Notes: generated by a model not told the origin, from the sequence alone. DNA of 64,000 bases from an uncultured cyanobacterium (GCA_903848645.1 CAINGU010000098.1:1-64000); one strand, 5' to 3'; positions 16,945-26,912 are shown, numbered from the stretch's first letter. Program-made: numbers and translations.

Positions 16945-19051
16945 TTTGGTTTTCCTTAATTGGTTGTATTGGTAGAATAATCTGAAATGTAGTTTCTCCA
17001 GGTTGACTTTCTACGGTAATTTTTCCTGAATGTTTATTTAATATCTGTTTGACAATATCTAATCCTAACCCACTACCTTCTCCTGGTGGTTTAGTTGTAA
17101 AAAATGGCTCAAATATTCTTGATATAATCTCAGGTGGTATTCCTTGTCCAGTATCAGTAAACCTAATTTTTATATGATGATCAATACCACTAACTTCAAT
17201 CGTTAAATTCCCGCGATAATCCATTGCTTGTAAGGCATTATGGATAAGATTTGTCCAGACTTGATTTAACTCATCAGGATAACATAGAATTGGTGGTATT
17301 TCTTCGTATTTTGTAATTAGCTCTACACCCTGTTTCAGTTGATTTTGATAAAGTGTTAATACGGTTTCAATGCCATCAGTTAAATTAGCTAAAGTCATTT
17401 CAGTAGACTGTTGATGACGAGCATAAGTTTTTAAAGCAAAGACAACTTTTGATGCTCGATCTATAGCTGTATTAATAGTTGTTGTTCCTCTTTTTAATTC
17501 AGAAAGTTTATAGGCTATTTCTAAAATTTCTAAGCCATTAGATTTGTTTAATAAAGGTATAAAAGCTTCAATATGATCACAAACTCCCATCGTTATGAAG
17601 CGATCAGCAACAATATCTATCTCGGCAATTTCTAAGGTTTCTAACTGTAACTTTAAGGCTCGCTTTAATTGCCGTTCTTCTCTGGTAGAATATCGAGATT
17701 CTTGTTGCAGTGACCGTTGCAATAAATCAGAAAAAATCTGTATTTCCTCAAAGGAAATAGATTGAAATAGGATAGGTAATTTTTCTAAGATTTGCTCTAA
17801 AAACTTGGCAATATTTCCCGCAGAAGAGCGAATTGCCCCTAGAGGTGTGTTGATTTCATGGGCAATTCCAGCAACTAGTTGACCCAGTGCGGCCATTTTT
17901 TCTGATTGGATAAGTTCTGCTTGGGTAGTTTTCAATTGTTCAAGTGCGATCGCTAACTCTTGATTTTTAGCCTCAATTTGTTGATTCATTCGTAAAGCAA
18001 CATTCTTAGCTTCCTGTTCTTGAGCTAGACGTATCTGCATATTTTCTGCTTCTTTACGAAGAGTAATATCTTCGGCAGTACCAATAATACCAACTACATT
18101 TCCTTCAACATCATGGATTGGGATTTTATTAGTTTCTACCCAAGTCTCCTCTCCATCAGCAGTTAGTTGTGTTTCTACAATGTGTAACTCTGGTGTATTA
18201 GATTCCATGACTCGACGATCACATTCTCGAAACCAATCTGATTCTTTGGTTGTCCAAGGCAACTCATAATCAATCTTACCCACAATATTTTCTGGTGAAC
18301 CAACTCCTGCAATTTCAGCAAATTTATGATTACAACCCAAGTAAATTGAATAGATATCTTTCCAAAAAATCAACTGAGGAATATTATCCATAACCAATTG
18401 AAACATCTGTCGTGATCTTTGCAGTTGTTCTTGTTCTTTTTGAAATTTATTGAGAGAATCCTCTAATTGCTGAATCCGATTTTGGGATTGTTGATAAAAA
18501 CGAGCATTTTCTAGAGATATTGCTAGTTGAGTGCAGAAGATTTGAATACTTTCAAGACAATCTTCTGTAAATACATTGGTGGTTAATTGATTTTCTAGAT
18601 ATAACAATCCAACTAATTTATCTTGATTTAAGATGGGTGTACATAGCAAATTTTTTGGTTGTTCTTGAATTAAATAAGGATCATTAATCAAATTATTTGG
18701 ATTTGTTTTATCATCTAAAACAATAGTTTTTAAGTTATTCCGAACATCATTAACCAACATGATCGGTATGGCTTGATAATTCTCCAAGGGGATAGCTAAC
18801 TGGGTAAATCCTTCATCCATACTAGCGATAGCCTCAACCATCAGTTGATTGTTATTGAGTAACAATAGGACAACTTTTTTAGCCCCAGTATTTTCTATGA
18901 CTATTTGCATGAAAGTAGGGATTAATTGCTCTAGCTGAATTGCCCTAGAAAGACTCTGAGATGCTTGGATGATATTACTAAAATTAATAGTCTCTGCAAG
19001 GTTACTACTGCTATAAAAATTCACTGGAATAGTTTTTTGGTCGTTAGTCAT
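16937..19051 (-). CDS. GAF-PAS sensor histidine kinase
   Basis: A 704-residue cytoplasmic kinase. The GAF domain (about 25-185) lacks the CH bilin motif, so it is probably not a photoreceptor. A coiled coil leads to PAS-PAC (about 215-340, IPQLIFWKDIYSIYLGCNH, VVGIIGTAEDITLRKEAE). The H box is GIAHEINTPLGAI with H398. An extra helical stretch of about 130 residues lies between the H box and the N box (DELNQVWTNLIHNALQAM). G boxes are DTGQGIPPE and GEGSGLGLDIV. It is the first gene of the operon with two receivers and a cyclase. Confidence 0.92.
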   Translation of the reverse strand: MTNDQKTIPVNFYSSSNLAETINFSNIIQASQSLSRAIQLEQLIPTFMQIVIENTGAKKVVLLLLNNNQLMVEAIASMDEGFTQLAIPLENYQAIPIMLVNDVRNNLKTIVLDDKTNPNNLINDPYLIQEQPKNLLCTPILNQDKLVGLLYLENQLTTNVFTEDCLESIQIFCTQLAISLENARFYQQSQNRIQQLEDSLNKFQKEQEQLQRSRQMFQLVMDNIPQLIFWKDIYSIYLGCNHKFAEIAGVGSPENIVGKIDYELPWTTKESDWFRECDRRVMESNTPELHIVETQLTADGEETWVETNKIPIHDVEGNVVGIIGTAEDITLRKEAENMQIRLAQEQEAKNVALRMNQQIEAKNQELAIALEQLKTTQAELIQSEKMAALGQLVAGIAHEINTPLGAIRSSAGNIAKFLEQILEKLPILFQSISFEEIQIFSDLLQRSLQQESRYSTREERQLKRALKLQLETLEIAEIDIVADRFITMGVCDHIEAFIPLLNKSNGLEILEIAYKLSELKRGTTTINTAIDRASKVVFALKTYARHQQSTEMTLANLTDGIETVLTLYQNQLKQGVELITKYEEIPPILCYPDELNQVWTNLIHNALQAMDYRGNLTIEVSGIDHHIKIRFTDTGQGIPPEIISRIFEPFFTTKPPGEGSGLGLDIVKQILNKHSGKITVESQPGETTFQIILPIQPIKENQNV

Positions 19052-19183
19052 AAATGATAATATTTATGTTATGGGGTAATCTATTTACAATCAAGTATGA
19101 TCCGTATTTTTTTTGAACTCGTATTTTTATCTGACAATTTACAATCATTTCCTAATATTTTGGAAATTGTGAATAGGTGAAGT

Positions 19184-19717
19184 TTACAACTTTGGAATAT
19201 TGTTTACACAACCTGTCAAGCGGTCAATTAGTGAGATATGATCTGGAAATAATTTTTTTAAAGACATAATTTCTTCCGTTATTGGCTGTGCAGAATCACG
19301 AATATCGAAGCCAGGAGAGAGACTACAACTTGCTAAAATAAAACTATTTGGTAAAACCAATTCAGCCCCAAACCAATGATTATGAGGTGCTACTACCTGT
19401 AGAGATTCACCTTTATCTATTCCTATTCCCAATGTAACTACTTTATAGATACCTGCATCGGAAAAAATATGTATTTTTACCGCACTACCTGTGTGAAAAA
19501 ACCACATTTCATCTTGATTGAGACGGTGCAAAAATAAAACTTCACTATCTTGTAATAAGTAATAATTGCTGGAATAATAGCGCCTATCACCATTAAATCG
19601 CTCTGGAAGAGCCGCGCTGAGAGTGATTTCATTACTTGCAAAAGCTGATCCAAAAAAGCCACCAAGATCAATGTGCTTTAGAGCTAATTTATCAATCCAA
19701 TAATTGGCACTGTTCAT
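19184..19717 (-). CDS. Cupin-type protein, DUF985 family
   Basis: A 177-residue protein with DUF985/Cupin_5 features: YYLLQDSEVLFLHRLNQDEMW, then FHTGSAVKIHIF, GESLQVVAPHNHWFGAEL, and the C-terminal signature CSLSPGFDIRDS. The core is a single double-stranded beta-helix. The characteristic His and Glu residues (HRL, DEMW) are present. Some homologues bind small metabolites, but no reaction is established. It lies downstream of the PAS and GMC genes on the same strand (264-bp gap), perhaps as its own unit. Confidence 0.85.
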   Translation of the reverse strand: MNSANYWIDKLALKHIDLGGFFGSAFASNEITLSAALPERFNGDRRYYSSNYYLLQDSEVLFLHRLNQDEMWFFHTGSAVKIHIFSDAGIYKVVTLGIGIDKGESLQVVAPHNHWFGAELVLPNSFILASCSLSPGFDIRDSAQPITEEIMSLKKLFPDHISLIDRLTGCVNNIPKL

Positions 19718-19981
19718 ATTAGTTGTTCCTTCTATCTAAATCTGTCATTTATTTTACCCCAAAAATCCAGGATAAATATCAATTTTATACCGCATTTTTT
19801 ATTCATTTTTCAGAATAATTACAAATTAACATCAGTCATTTTGATTTGACTAGTCACAAATAAAAGTTGCTGAATATAGTACAAATCATTTTGGTATTCA
19901 GCAACATTATTTACTAGTAAATTCACTACAATATTGCCAGCTTGTGTAGAATCAAGATTCTAGGGACTTACAATGTGGATA

Positions 19982-20398
19982 TTAGTAGTCAATCACTTCA
20001 TTACAGTCAATAGCTTCATCAGTATCAATTTCAGGATATTTCAAAGAAAAACAGACTGTAATCCCAATAATTTCTGTGCCACCCTTAGCGCGTAATAAGC
20101 CTTTTTGTGTGACAATATCCACAGCTTTCATTTGTCCATCTGGTTGGGGAACAGCGATGGTTTCCTGAAAATTGAGTAAAGGTTTGCCACTTGCCATTAC
20201 TTCCTGATCATGAGCAACGTGTTCTTTGCGAGAATCCTGATAACCGATGAGTTGTTCTTTTGTTTGGCCAACTAATTTGGCAAAATTATCGTTTACCCAC
20301 AAAAAAACAGAGTTGCGATCTTTCACACAGAAATAAACACCATCTGTTCTATCCAAAACATCAGTTACATCCATTGGTGGGATAGTAGGTAGTTCCAT
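19982..20398 (-). CDS. Stand-alone PAS domain protein
   Basis: A 138-residue protein consisting almost entirely of one PAS domain (residues 15-120: DGVYFCVKDRNSVFLWVN, FAKLVGQTKEQLIG, then a PAC-like end GITVCFSL). There is no kinase, cyclase or DNA-binding output. The tail is acidic. It begins 18 bp after the stop of the GMC oxidoreductase gene, so they are cotranscribed. A PAS protein paired with a flavin-dependent oxidoreductase suggests redox or ligand sensing tied to that enzyme, but this is inference. No conserved Cys or His marks heme or flavin binding. Confidence 0.88.
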   Translation of the reverse strand: MELPTIPPMDVTDVLDRTDGVYFCVKDRNSVFLWVNDNFAKLVGQTKEQLIGYQDSRKEHVAHDQEVMASGKPLLNFQETIAVPQPDGQMKAVDIVTQKGLLRAKGGTEIIGITVCFSLKYPEIDTDEAIDCNEVIDY

Positions 20399-20416
20399 CT
20401 TATCAATCCTTTATTG

Positions 20417-22171
20417 TTATTGACTTAGTTTGTCAGCGAGATCCTGCGCTAAAGCCACCATTGCAGCGGTGGGATTCCATGAACCACTGCGCGGCCAAAG
20501 ACAGCCACCTGTTACATACACATTCTCGACACTACGCAACTTATAGTTAATATCTACTGGTGATGGTCCATCCGATTCATGATCATTCCCAATCCACAAA
20601 GTTGAGCCTTCATGTACTAACCCATCAACACGAATTTGCTTTTGAGATGGTCGCTTGATTTGCCATTTCCCCTTGTCCTGTTGATCATCATGCCAATATT
20701 CAACTGAGCAGCCAGAATTTTCAGGAAGCAATGCTTTTTCTAACATTACAAAAGCAGCTTCATCCATAGTATCCCAGACTTTATTGTCATTGTCGTTGGC
20801 TAAAACTTGCAAAGTGGAGTTGTCAGTTAAATCTGCTCCAGAATTTTTCCGAAACCAGTTATTTTTATTGTTATGATCTATCTCACCCAAGACAGCACAA
20901 ACAAACACCAAGTAATCTTGGGAATTTGCTAATTGTTGTGGAGAAGCTGTAGCGACGACATCAGGCATATACCGAGCAGCTAATTGTGCATTTTTATCGG
21001 GATATTTATCAGATAAAATTGACAGTTGAATATGAAATTGTCCATCTGTTTTTGGATCTTTACCAGCAACATAAATTGCCCCAATTTCCAATTCACCTAA
21101 TTTATTGCTAAAGGGATAGCATTTGCGTGGTATGCGTGCCACGATAGAACTAATGAAGTGAGCCGTAAACCGTTCCCCAACATTTTTTAATTCAGGAAAT
21201 AATTGCTGTGGAAAAGAATTATGAATTAATGTTGTAGGAGGAAGCGTTCCCATGCCTAAAATGAGCTTGGCATTACCAATACTGATGACACCGCGTGATG
21301 TTTCTAAAGCAGTGGCTTTACCATCTTGTTGGACAATCTGATTAATAACGCAGTTAGTAACTATGCGGAAAAGAGACTTGTGATCTTTGTTTTTATCTGC
21401 CAACTCAGCTTGCTTTCCAGCTAGTGTTAATAGTGGACCAGGTATGGCATATTTGCTAAAATCAGTATCCTGTGACCCTGCTGCTAGTGGTGCGGCTTCA
21501 ACGCGGTTAACGTTGGGAATGCTTGAGTAGTTTTTCTGAAGCATTTCCGTTAATGATTTTTGCATAATTCCATAAATGGGTTTATCTCCACAAGTCGGAA
21601 TATGAAAATTATGATTATTATTTGTGTGGTTATCAATGTCGTTTGCTGAAACAACATTGAGGAGCTTTTTGGCTGAGTCGAAATTTTTTTGCACCGCGTC
21701 CTTAGTTATTTCTGGCCAACCCTCCATTTCTGCACGGGATGGTTGCGGACACCAAGCACTCCACAGGGTAGAACGACCACCAAAAAAAGGCACCATCCCA
21801 TGTTGCCACTTAATGTATTCAGCATTATGAGTCTTTTCTGAAAGTGTCCAGGGGAAGGTTTCTGATAAACCACCTAATGTTTTTTGATAGGGAAGTGGTA
21901 GGTTTTGGAAATGTTCTGGCAGAAAGAAAGATCCACGTTCAAGAATGAGAATATTTTTGTGCGGATCATCTTGAATAATACGTTCTGCAAAAGCATAAGC
22001 ACAAAAACCACTACCGATAATAATATAATCAAATTGCATTTCTTCTCGGACTTTCTTCCATTCTGTTTCCGATACGAAGAAAACATGATCCATTACTTTC
22101 TGTCCAGTGGGACTTTGTGGACCAGGTGTAGGATAGCCATGATTGAAATTAGATGAAGCACTAAAAGTCAT
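20417..22171 (-). CDS. GMC-family FAD-dependent oxidoreductase
   Basis: A 584-residue protein. The Rossmann FAD motif is in FDYIIIGSGFCAYAFAERI near residue 47, followed by the acidic end ILILERG. GGRSTLW is a GMC substrate-domain feature. The C-terminal GMC block has HEGSTLWIGND, the usual catalytic His context, SPVDINYKLRSVENVYV, and GSWNPTAAMVALAQDLADKL. There is no Tat or Sec leader despite a 35-residue N-terminal extension rich in Ser and Pro, so it is likely cytoplasmic. GMC enzymes oxidise alcohols, sugars, sterols or choline; the substrate cannot be predicted. First gene of a unit with the PAS protein. Confidence 0.9.
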   Translation of the reverse strand: MTFSASSNFNHGYPTPGPQSPTGQKVMDHVFFVSETEWKKVREEMQFDYIIIGSGFCAYAFAERIIQDDPHKNILILERGSFFLPEHFQNLPLPYQKTLGGLSETFPWTLSEKTHNAEYIKWQHGMVPFFGGRSTLWSAWCPQPSRAEMEGWPEITKDAVQKNFDSAKKLLNVVSANDIDNHTNNNHNFHIPTCGDKPIYGIMQKSLTEMLQKNYSSIPNVNRVEAAPLAAGSQDTDFSKYAIPGPLLTLAGKQAELADKNKDHKSLFRIVTNCVINQIVQQDGKATALETSRGVISIGNAKLILGMGTLPPTTLIHNSFPQQLFPELKNVGERFTAHFISSIVARIPRKCYPFSNKLGELEIGAIYVAGKDPKTDGQFHIQLSILSDKYPDKNAQLAARYMPDVVATASPQQLANSQDYLVFVCAVLGEIDHNNKNNWFRKNSGADLTDNSTLQVLANDNDNKVWDTMDEAAFVMLEKALLPENSGCSVEYWHDDQQDKGKWQIKRPSQKQIRVDGLVHEGSTLWIGNDHESDGPSPVDINYKLRSVENVYVTGGCLWPRSGSWNPTAAMVALAQDLADKLSQ

Positions 22172-22317
22172 AGTCTATTTGTTTATATTTGTGATTTTGA
22201 TGGCAATTTAGTCTTATTCTTTCATATAACGATAATTTTTTGAATCAATATATTGACAATATTAGAGTTTATAGCCTGATTTTTTCTTGAAATTCTAGGG
22301 TAAATAAAAATATTAAC

Positions 22318-22340
22318 CCCCTGGCTATGTAAACCAGGAG
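22318..22340 (-). terminator. Candidate terminator hairpin after the PHP gene
   Basis: On the minus strand CTCCTGG and CCAGGGG pair around a 9-base loop and are followed by a T-rich stretch ending TTAATATTTTT. The hairpin lies 24 bp past the PHP stop. Confidence 0.5.
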
Positions 22341-22363
22341 TTTAAAAATAGGTAAAGACAGAT

Positions 22364-23050
22364 TTACAACCTTTGCAGCAAACTTACACCATGTGTATCA
22401 GTTCCACAGGTGTTAAATAAATCAAATTCCTCCGCTAACTGTTGAACTTCCTCAGTTTCCACAATACTAGGTTTCCAGGGTTTGGGATTACTGTAAGCGT
22501 AGAAGGCCTCAACACCATCAATCCCGTCCTTAGCAGCCGCAGGAATGAGGTCAAAATGCGATCGCCTGTATCGGGCTGGGTGAGCAAGTACCGCTAGTCC
22601 CCCTGCTTCGTGAATAGCTGCAATCACGTTAACTGCTTGATAGTCCTTACCTACACTAGGCATTCTTTGTAAATAAGGCTTCATGCTGGGATGTTCTGAC
22701 TCAAAAGCATAAGCCAGAATGTGGACTTCAATATCTAGCAAATTGGCATTAATTTCGACACCACTCCACAGGTATGGAGTATGGGTATCAGGATTACTCC
22801 ACTTCCAATCTTCTAACCAAGCCAGGGCAGCCTGGTAGCCACAGATACTATGATGATCAGTGATTGCTAGACCTTTTAAGCCAATGGAGATCGCTTGATT
22901 CATTAATTCACTCGGTTCTAGTTTGCCATCCGAGTGAACCGTGTGCATATGAAAATTAAATAAATTGGGACAACTTTGTGCATCAATGCGTTGGAATACT
23001 TGCTTTAGTAGTTCCTTAGAAACAGTAGTCCGGGCAAAATTTACAACCAT
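22364..23050 (-). CDS. PHP-domain metal-dependent phosphoesterase
   Basis: About 228 residues. The ATG at 23050 has GAGG four bases upstream and is preferred over the in-frame ATG at 23065. The PHP motifs are present: FHMHTVHSDG (HxH), ITDHHS, and later histidines in LAHPARYRRSHF and CGTDTHG. It resembles the TrpH/YciV-like group, which hydrolyses phosphodiesters (for example 3',5'-nucleoside bisphosphates or RNA 5' ends) with two or three metal ions. Cytoplasmic and monocistronic. The exact substrate is uncertain. Confidence 0.9.
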   Translation of the reverse strand: MVVNFARTTVSKELLKQVFQRIDAQSCPNLFNFHMHTVHSDGKLEPSELMNQAISIGLKGLAITDHHSICGYQAALAWLEDWKWSNPDTHTPYLWSGVEINANLLDIEVHILAYAFESEHPSMKPYLQRMPSVGKDYQAVNVIAAIHEAGGLAVLAHPARYRRSHFDLIPAAAKDGIDGVEAFYAYSNPKPWKPSIVETEEVQQLAEEFDLFNTCGTDTHGVSLLQRL

Positions 23051-23304
23051 AACCCCTCTACACAAAAATTACATTCTTCTCAAAACACCAACACGCCACA
23101 CTTAATAAATGAGATATAATTAATACCGCTAACTGGTAAATACAGATACTTCCTCAACTCCGCCAATGGATTTTTGCAATATGTTAAGACTACGTTAGCA
23201 AATATTAACGCTGATGGCGATGAGTATTTTTGATTACTTCCATCAAGAGAATTTGAAGTTTGTGTATAGGTTGGATCTCATCTCCCCATAACTTCCGCAA
23301 CCAG

Positions 23305-24330
23305 TCACAATAAACCGACTAATTCACCGGTCCCCTCTACTACTTCACCAATCATATCGGCGGGAATATCCTGGGATTGAAAATGAGTAATTACTTGTTC
23401 TGCTTGCTGGGGTGGAACTAATAACACAAAGCCAATACCCATGTTAAAGGTATTATACATAGCTTCAGCACCGACAGAACCAGCCGCAGCTAACCAATGG
23501 AATATAGGGGGAATACTCCAACTGTCAGGTATCATTTTAATTGATTGATTCTTACTTAAACATCTAGGTAAATTTTCTGGTAACCCCCCACCAGTAATGT
23601 GAGCCATACCATGAATTTCCCACCCTGATTGCAATGCTGCTAAAACGGATTTTACATAAATGCGTGTAGGCGTGAGGCAAGTCTCACCAATAGATGCTCC
23701 ATTTAATAACTCTGGGGTATCACTCCAAGCAAAACCACCATCACTGACAATTTTTCTAACCAAACTCAAACCATTACTATGGACACCTGCACTAGCTAAA
23801 CCTATTGCTACGTCCCCTATTTGCACCTGAGAACCATCTAGCATTTGGCTTTTTTCAACAATCCCCACACAAAAACCAGCTAAGTCATATTCACCAACTT
23901 GGTAAAAACCAGGCATTTCCGCCGTTTCTCCCCCCAGTAAAGCCGAACCCGCTAATTTACAACCCGTAGCTATTCCCGCGACTACCTGGGTTAATTGTTC
24001 TTTATCTAACTTACCTGTAGCCACATAATCCAGAAAAAATAGCGGTTCTGCACCGGATGTCAACACATCATTAACGCACATCCCCACCAAATCTATCCCC
24101 ACGGTGTCATGACGATTCAGAATTTGGGCGATTTTTAGTTTTGTACCGACACCATCTGTCCCCGAAACCAAAACTGGTTCTTTGTAACCTGTGGGGAGTT
24201 GAAAGCAACCACCAAAGCCACCCAATCCCCCCAAAACTTCTTTTCTGAAGGTGCTGTGAACCAAATTGCGAATTTGGTCTACAAAAGCTCTACCCGCTTC
24301 AACATCAACGCCTGCATCCCGATAATCCAT
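23305..24330 (-). CDS. purM: Phosphoribosylformylglycinamidine cyclo-ligase (AIR synthetase)
   Basis: A 341-residue protein of normal PurM length. It starts [13 protein letters not shown] and has [10 protein letters not shown], the ATP-binding segment [45 protein letters not shown], and [13 protein letters not shown]. It makes aminoimidazole ribotide from FGAM and ATP, step five of purine synthesis, in the cytoplasm. It is a single gene here, away from other pur genes, as usual in cyanobacteria. Confidence 0.98.
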   Translation of the reverse strand: MDYRDAGVDVEAGRAFVDQIRNLVHSTFRKEVLGGLGGFGGCFQLPTGYKEPVLVSGTDGVGTKLKIAQILNRHDTVGIDLVGMCVNDVLTSGAEPLFFLDYVATGKLDKEQLTQVVAGIATGCKLAGSALLGGETAEMPGFYQVGEYDLAGFCVGIVEKSQMLDGSQVQIGDVAIGLASAGVHSNGLSLVRKIVSDGGFAWSDTPELLNGASIGETCLTPTRIYVKSVLAALQSGWEIHGMAHITGGGLPENLPRCLSKNQSIKMIPDSWSIPPIFHWLAAAGSVGAEAMYNTFNMGIGFVLLVPPQQAEQVITHFQSQDIPADMIGEVVEGTGELVGLL

Positions 24331-24475
24331 GCCTAACTACACCGTTATCAATTCATAACTTTAGGTTATTATCATCACACAATTTAGGGACTAAAGACCT
24401 TTTTTTGATAATTTGTGATAAATTCAGGACTGCCAATTCAAAAAATATCCAAAAATTTCTGGTGATGTGGCGAGA

Positions 24476-24525
24476 ATTGCCCGCTAATTATAATTATAAA
24501 GGACGGGCAGGATACTCATCCTACA
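24476..24525. repeat. Dispersed palindromic repeat (GCCCGC / GGACGGGC type)
   Basis: The intergenic stretch holds TTGCCCGC, an AT spacer, GGACGGGCAGGAT and ATCCTAC. It resembles the dispersed hairpin repeat family of Nostocales. It lies between the purM start and the potC-like gene's stop. Confidence 0.4.
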
Positions 24526-24588
24526 AAATTGAATAATTTATTTTTTGGTGTTTCCTGAAGAAATCATTTGAAAATGAAGATATATTCC

Positions 24589-25392
24589 CTATTCTCTCCG
24601 TTCCCCCGCAGTCCGAATTAATTCCCCAATCAAAGCCACAATCGCAGTCATGGAAATTAACATGACACTTAAAGCATTAATATCAGGTTTGACTCCGGTT
24701 CTAATCCGGCTAAAAATTTCTATTGGTAGGGTATTTGTCCCACTTCCAGCGGTAAAACTAGCAATTAAAAAATCATCTAAACTTAATACAAAAGCTAATA
24801 AACAGCCAGAAATAATCCCCGGCATTAATTGAGGTAATAAAACTAAAATAAAGGCTTGTGTTGGGGTTGCACCTAAATCTAATGCTGCTTCTTCTAAATG
24901 CGGATTGATATTATTCATGCGAGAAGAAACTACCAACCCAACATAGGATAGACAAAATACAATATGGGCAGCAATAATAGTCCAGATACTCAAAGGAATA
25001 GCAAAAGCTGCTAAACATACTAGAGTCGAAACAGCGATCGCAATATCAGGAATTAATAAGGGTAAATAGGCAATTCCCTGGTATAATTTCTTGCCAGAAA
25101 AGTCATAACGTGCCAATCCCACAGCCATTAATGTTCCCAAGACTGCGGAAACCCCCACAGCACAAAAAGCTACCAATAAACTATTATATAAACCTGATAA
25201 AATCCGTTCATCACTAAATAATTTTCCGTACCATTCCCAGGTGAATCCTTGCCATTTAGCACTGTAAGGTGACTGATTAAAGCTATAAAAAGCCAGTACC
25301 AGGATAGGTAGGTACATAAACACAAATATGACTAGTGCAAAAACTGCCTGCCATGAAACACGCGGTTTATTTATTTGTTTGTATATATTCAT
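24589..25392 (-). CDS. potC: ABC transporter permease, spermidine/putrescine type (PotC-like)
   Basis: A 267-residue inner membrane protein with six predicted helices (for example VFALVIFVFMYLPILVLAFY and LIPDIAIAVSTLVCLAAFA). The permease EAA motif is LEEAALDLGATPTQAFILVLLP, which docks on the ATPase. NPHLEEAALDLGA and DDFLIASFTAG are typical of PotC. No PotA, PotB or PotD gene is adjacent: it is flanked by purM and a divergent glycosyltransferase. Either the partners are encoded elsewhere or it serves a mixed complex. The specific substrate is inferred from family only. Confidence 0.85.
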   Translation of the reverse strand: MNIYKQINKPRVSWQAVFALVIFVFMYLPILVLAFYSFNQSPYSAKWQGFTWEWYGKLFSDERILSGLYNSLLVAFCAVGVSAVLGTLMAVGLARYDFSGKKLYQGIAYLPLLIPDIAIAVSTLVCLAAFAIPLSIWTIIAAHIVFCLSYVGLVVSSRMNNINPHLEEAALDLGATPTQAFILVLLPQLMPGIISGCLLAFVLSLDDFLIASFTAGSGTNTLPIEIFSRIRTGVKPDINALSVMLISMTAIVALIGELIRTAGERRE

Positions 25393-25838
25393 TTCGCTTA
25401 GATATATGCAAATATCTGCTTACCGTATTATATTATACTTATTTTTTTGTTTTCAGTCAAGTGCAACGTCCACTTACTTACCAATTATTTCTTGTTAATT
25501 TCTGACTCGGTGACTCCTGAATTCTAAATTCTGACAGTTACAGCGGTTTCCGCTCTTATGAGGTACAAAGTTGAATCATGAAACTCTTGTAGTGCGGGCA
25601 TCTTGCCCGCTAGATATGTACCTAATAACACAGGGAAGTGCTGTATGTCTAATTTATTTCTTAAGTATCAGACATTTACATTACCTCAGATAGACAAAAA
25701 ATATCAAATATAAAACATAAGATTTGGTAGTAATCATGAATAAAGGTGGTTTTTGTACTTTTAGCTATTTCTATGTTAGTTATTTCATTTATTTTCAACT
25801 AACTAGAAATAGACCTCTGATATTTTAGGAGATTGATC
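25393..25838. other. Divergent intergenic region with dispersed repeat
   Basis: 446 bp between the divergent potC-like and GT4 genes. It contains a GCGGGC/GCCCGC hairpin repeat (25560-25611) and AT-rich DNA on both sides that should hold both promoters. No RNA gene is recognised. Confidence 0.5.
25560..25611 (+). repeat. Dispersed repeat, copy 1 (GCGGGC hairpin with GAGGTACAAA arm)
   Basis: It reads GAGGTACAAA, AAACTCTTGT, then GTGCGGGCATCTTGCCCGC. The same order of elements occurs in inverted orientation at 49766-49817, so this is a two-copy dispersed element in this window. Confidence 0.75.
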
Positions 25839-26912
25839 ATGAAAATTGCCCAGGTTGCTCCACTGTGGGAAAGAGTCCCACCACCAGCTTATGGTGGCAT
25901 AGAGTTGGTAGTGGGGTTATTAACTGATGAATTAGTCCGTCGAGGACATGAAGTGACATTATTTGCATCAGGAGATTCTTTAAGTTTAGCAAAGTTAGTA
26001 TCAGTTCATCCTCATGCTTTGAGGCTAGATCCTACTATTAAAGAGCCAGCTATTTATGAAATGCTGCTATTAGCTTTAGTTTATGAACAAGCGGCAAATT
26101 TTGATATCATTCATTCTCATGTAGGACTAGGAACACTAGTTTATGCCAATTTAGTCAAAACTCCTACAGTTCACACTTTACATGGAGTTTTTACTCCAGA
26201 TAATGAAAAAATCTTTAAATATGGCAAAAAACAGCCTTATATTAGTATCTCTAATTCTCAAAAAGAACCCAGATTGGGATTAAACTATGTAGATACAGTT
26301 TATAATGGCATTGATGTTAGTAGTTATGAATTTTATCCTCAACCAACAGAACCATCTTATTTAGCTTTTTTAGGCAGAATGTCTCCAGAAAAAGGACCAC
26401 ATTTAGCAATTGAAATTGCTAAAAAAACTGGTCGGAAGTTAAAAATAGCAGGTAAAGTAGATTTGGTAGACTTAGAATATTTTGAACAACAAGTTAAACC
26501 GCATATTGATGGTAAGCAAATTGAATATTTAGGTGAAGCCAATCATCTCCAAAAAAATGCCCTAATGGGCGGCGCTTATGCAACTTTATTCCCAATTACT
26601 TGGCGAGAACCTTTTGGTTTAGTTATGGTAGAATCAATGGCATCAGGTACGCCTGTAATTGCCATGCGAATGGGTTCAACAGCAGAAGTGATTGTTGATG
26701 GGAAAACAGGTTTTCTTTGTAATAATGTTGAAGAATGTATTAATTCTATTGACAAGGTAAGAAGCTTAAATCGTTACGCTTGTCGTCAATATGTGGAAGA
26801 AAATTTTAGTGTTCAGCAAATGACTAATGGTTATGAAGCAGTTTATCAAAAGCTAATTGCCGAAAAATTAGCCCAACAAAATGGTTTTTCCCGCAATGCT
26901 TTAGTAAGTTAG
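25839..26912 (+). CDS. Glycosyltransferase family 4 protein
   Basis: About 357 residues from the ATG at 25839, chosen because AGGAG lies 7 bases upstream; an in-frame TTG at 25833 is less likely. GT4/GT-B features are APLWERVPPPAYGGIELVV near the start, FDIIHSHVGLG, YLAFLGRMSPEKGPHLAIEIA marking the donor-binding domain, and the E-x7-E-like region EPFGLVMVESMASGTPVIA. It probably transfers a sugar from a nucleotide donor to a polysaccharide or lipid acceptor in the cytoplasm. No neighbouring polysaccharide genes define the product. Confidence 0.9.
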   Translation: MKIAQVAPLWERVPPPAYGGIELVVGLLTDELVRRGHEVTLFASGDSLSLAKLVSVHPHALRLDPTIKEPAIYEMLLLALVYEQAANFDIIHSHVGLGTLVYANLVKTPTVHTLHGVFTPDNEKIFKYGKKQPYISISNSQKEPRLGLNYVDTVYNGIDVSSYEFYPQPTEPSYLAFLGRMSPEKGPHLAIEIAKKTGRKLKIAGKVDLVDLEYFEQQVKPHIDGKQIEYLGEANHLQKNALMGGAYATLFPITWREPFGLVMVESMASGTPVIAMRMGSTAEVIVDGKTGFLCNNVEECINSIDKVRSLNRYACRQYVEENFSVQQMTNGYEAVYQKLIAEKLAQQNGFSRNALVS

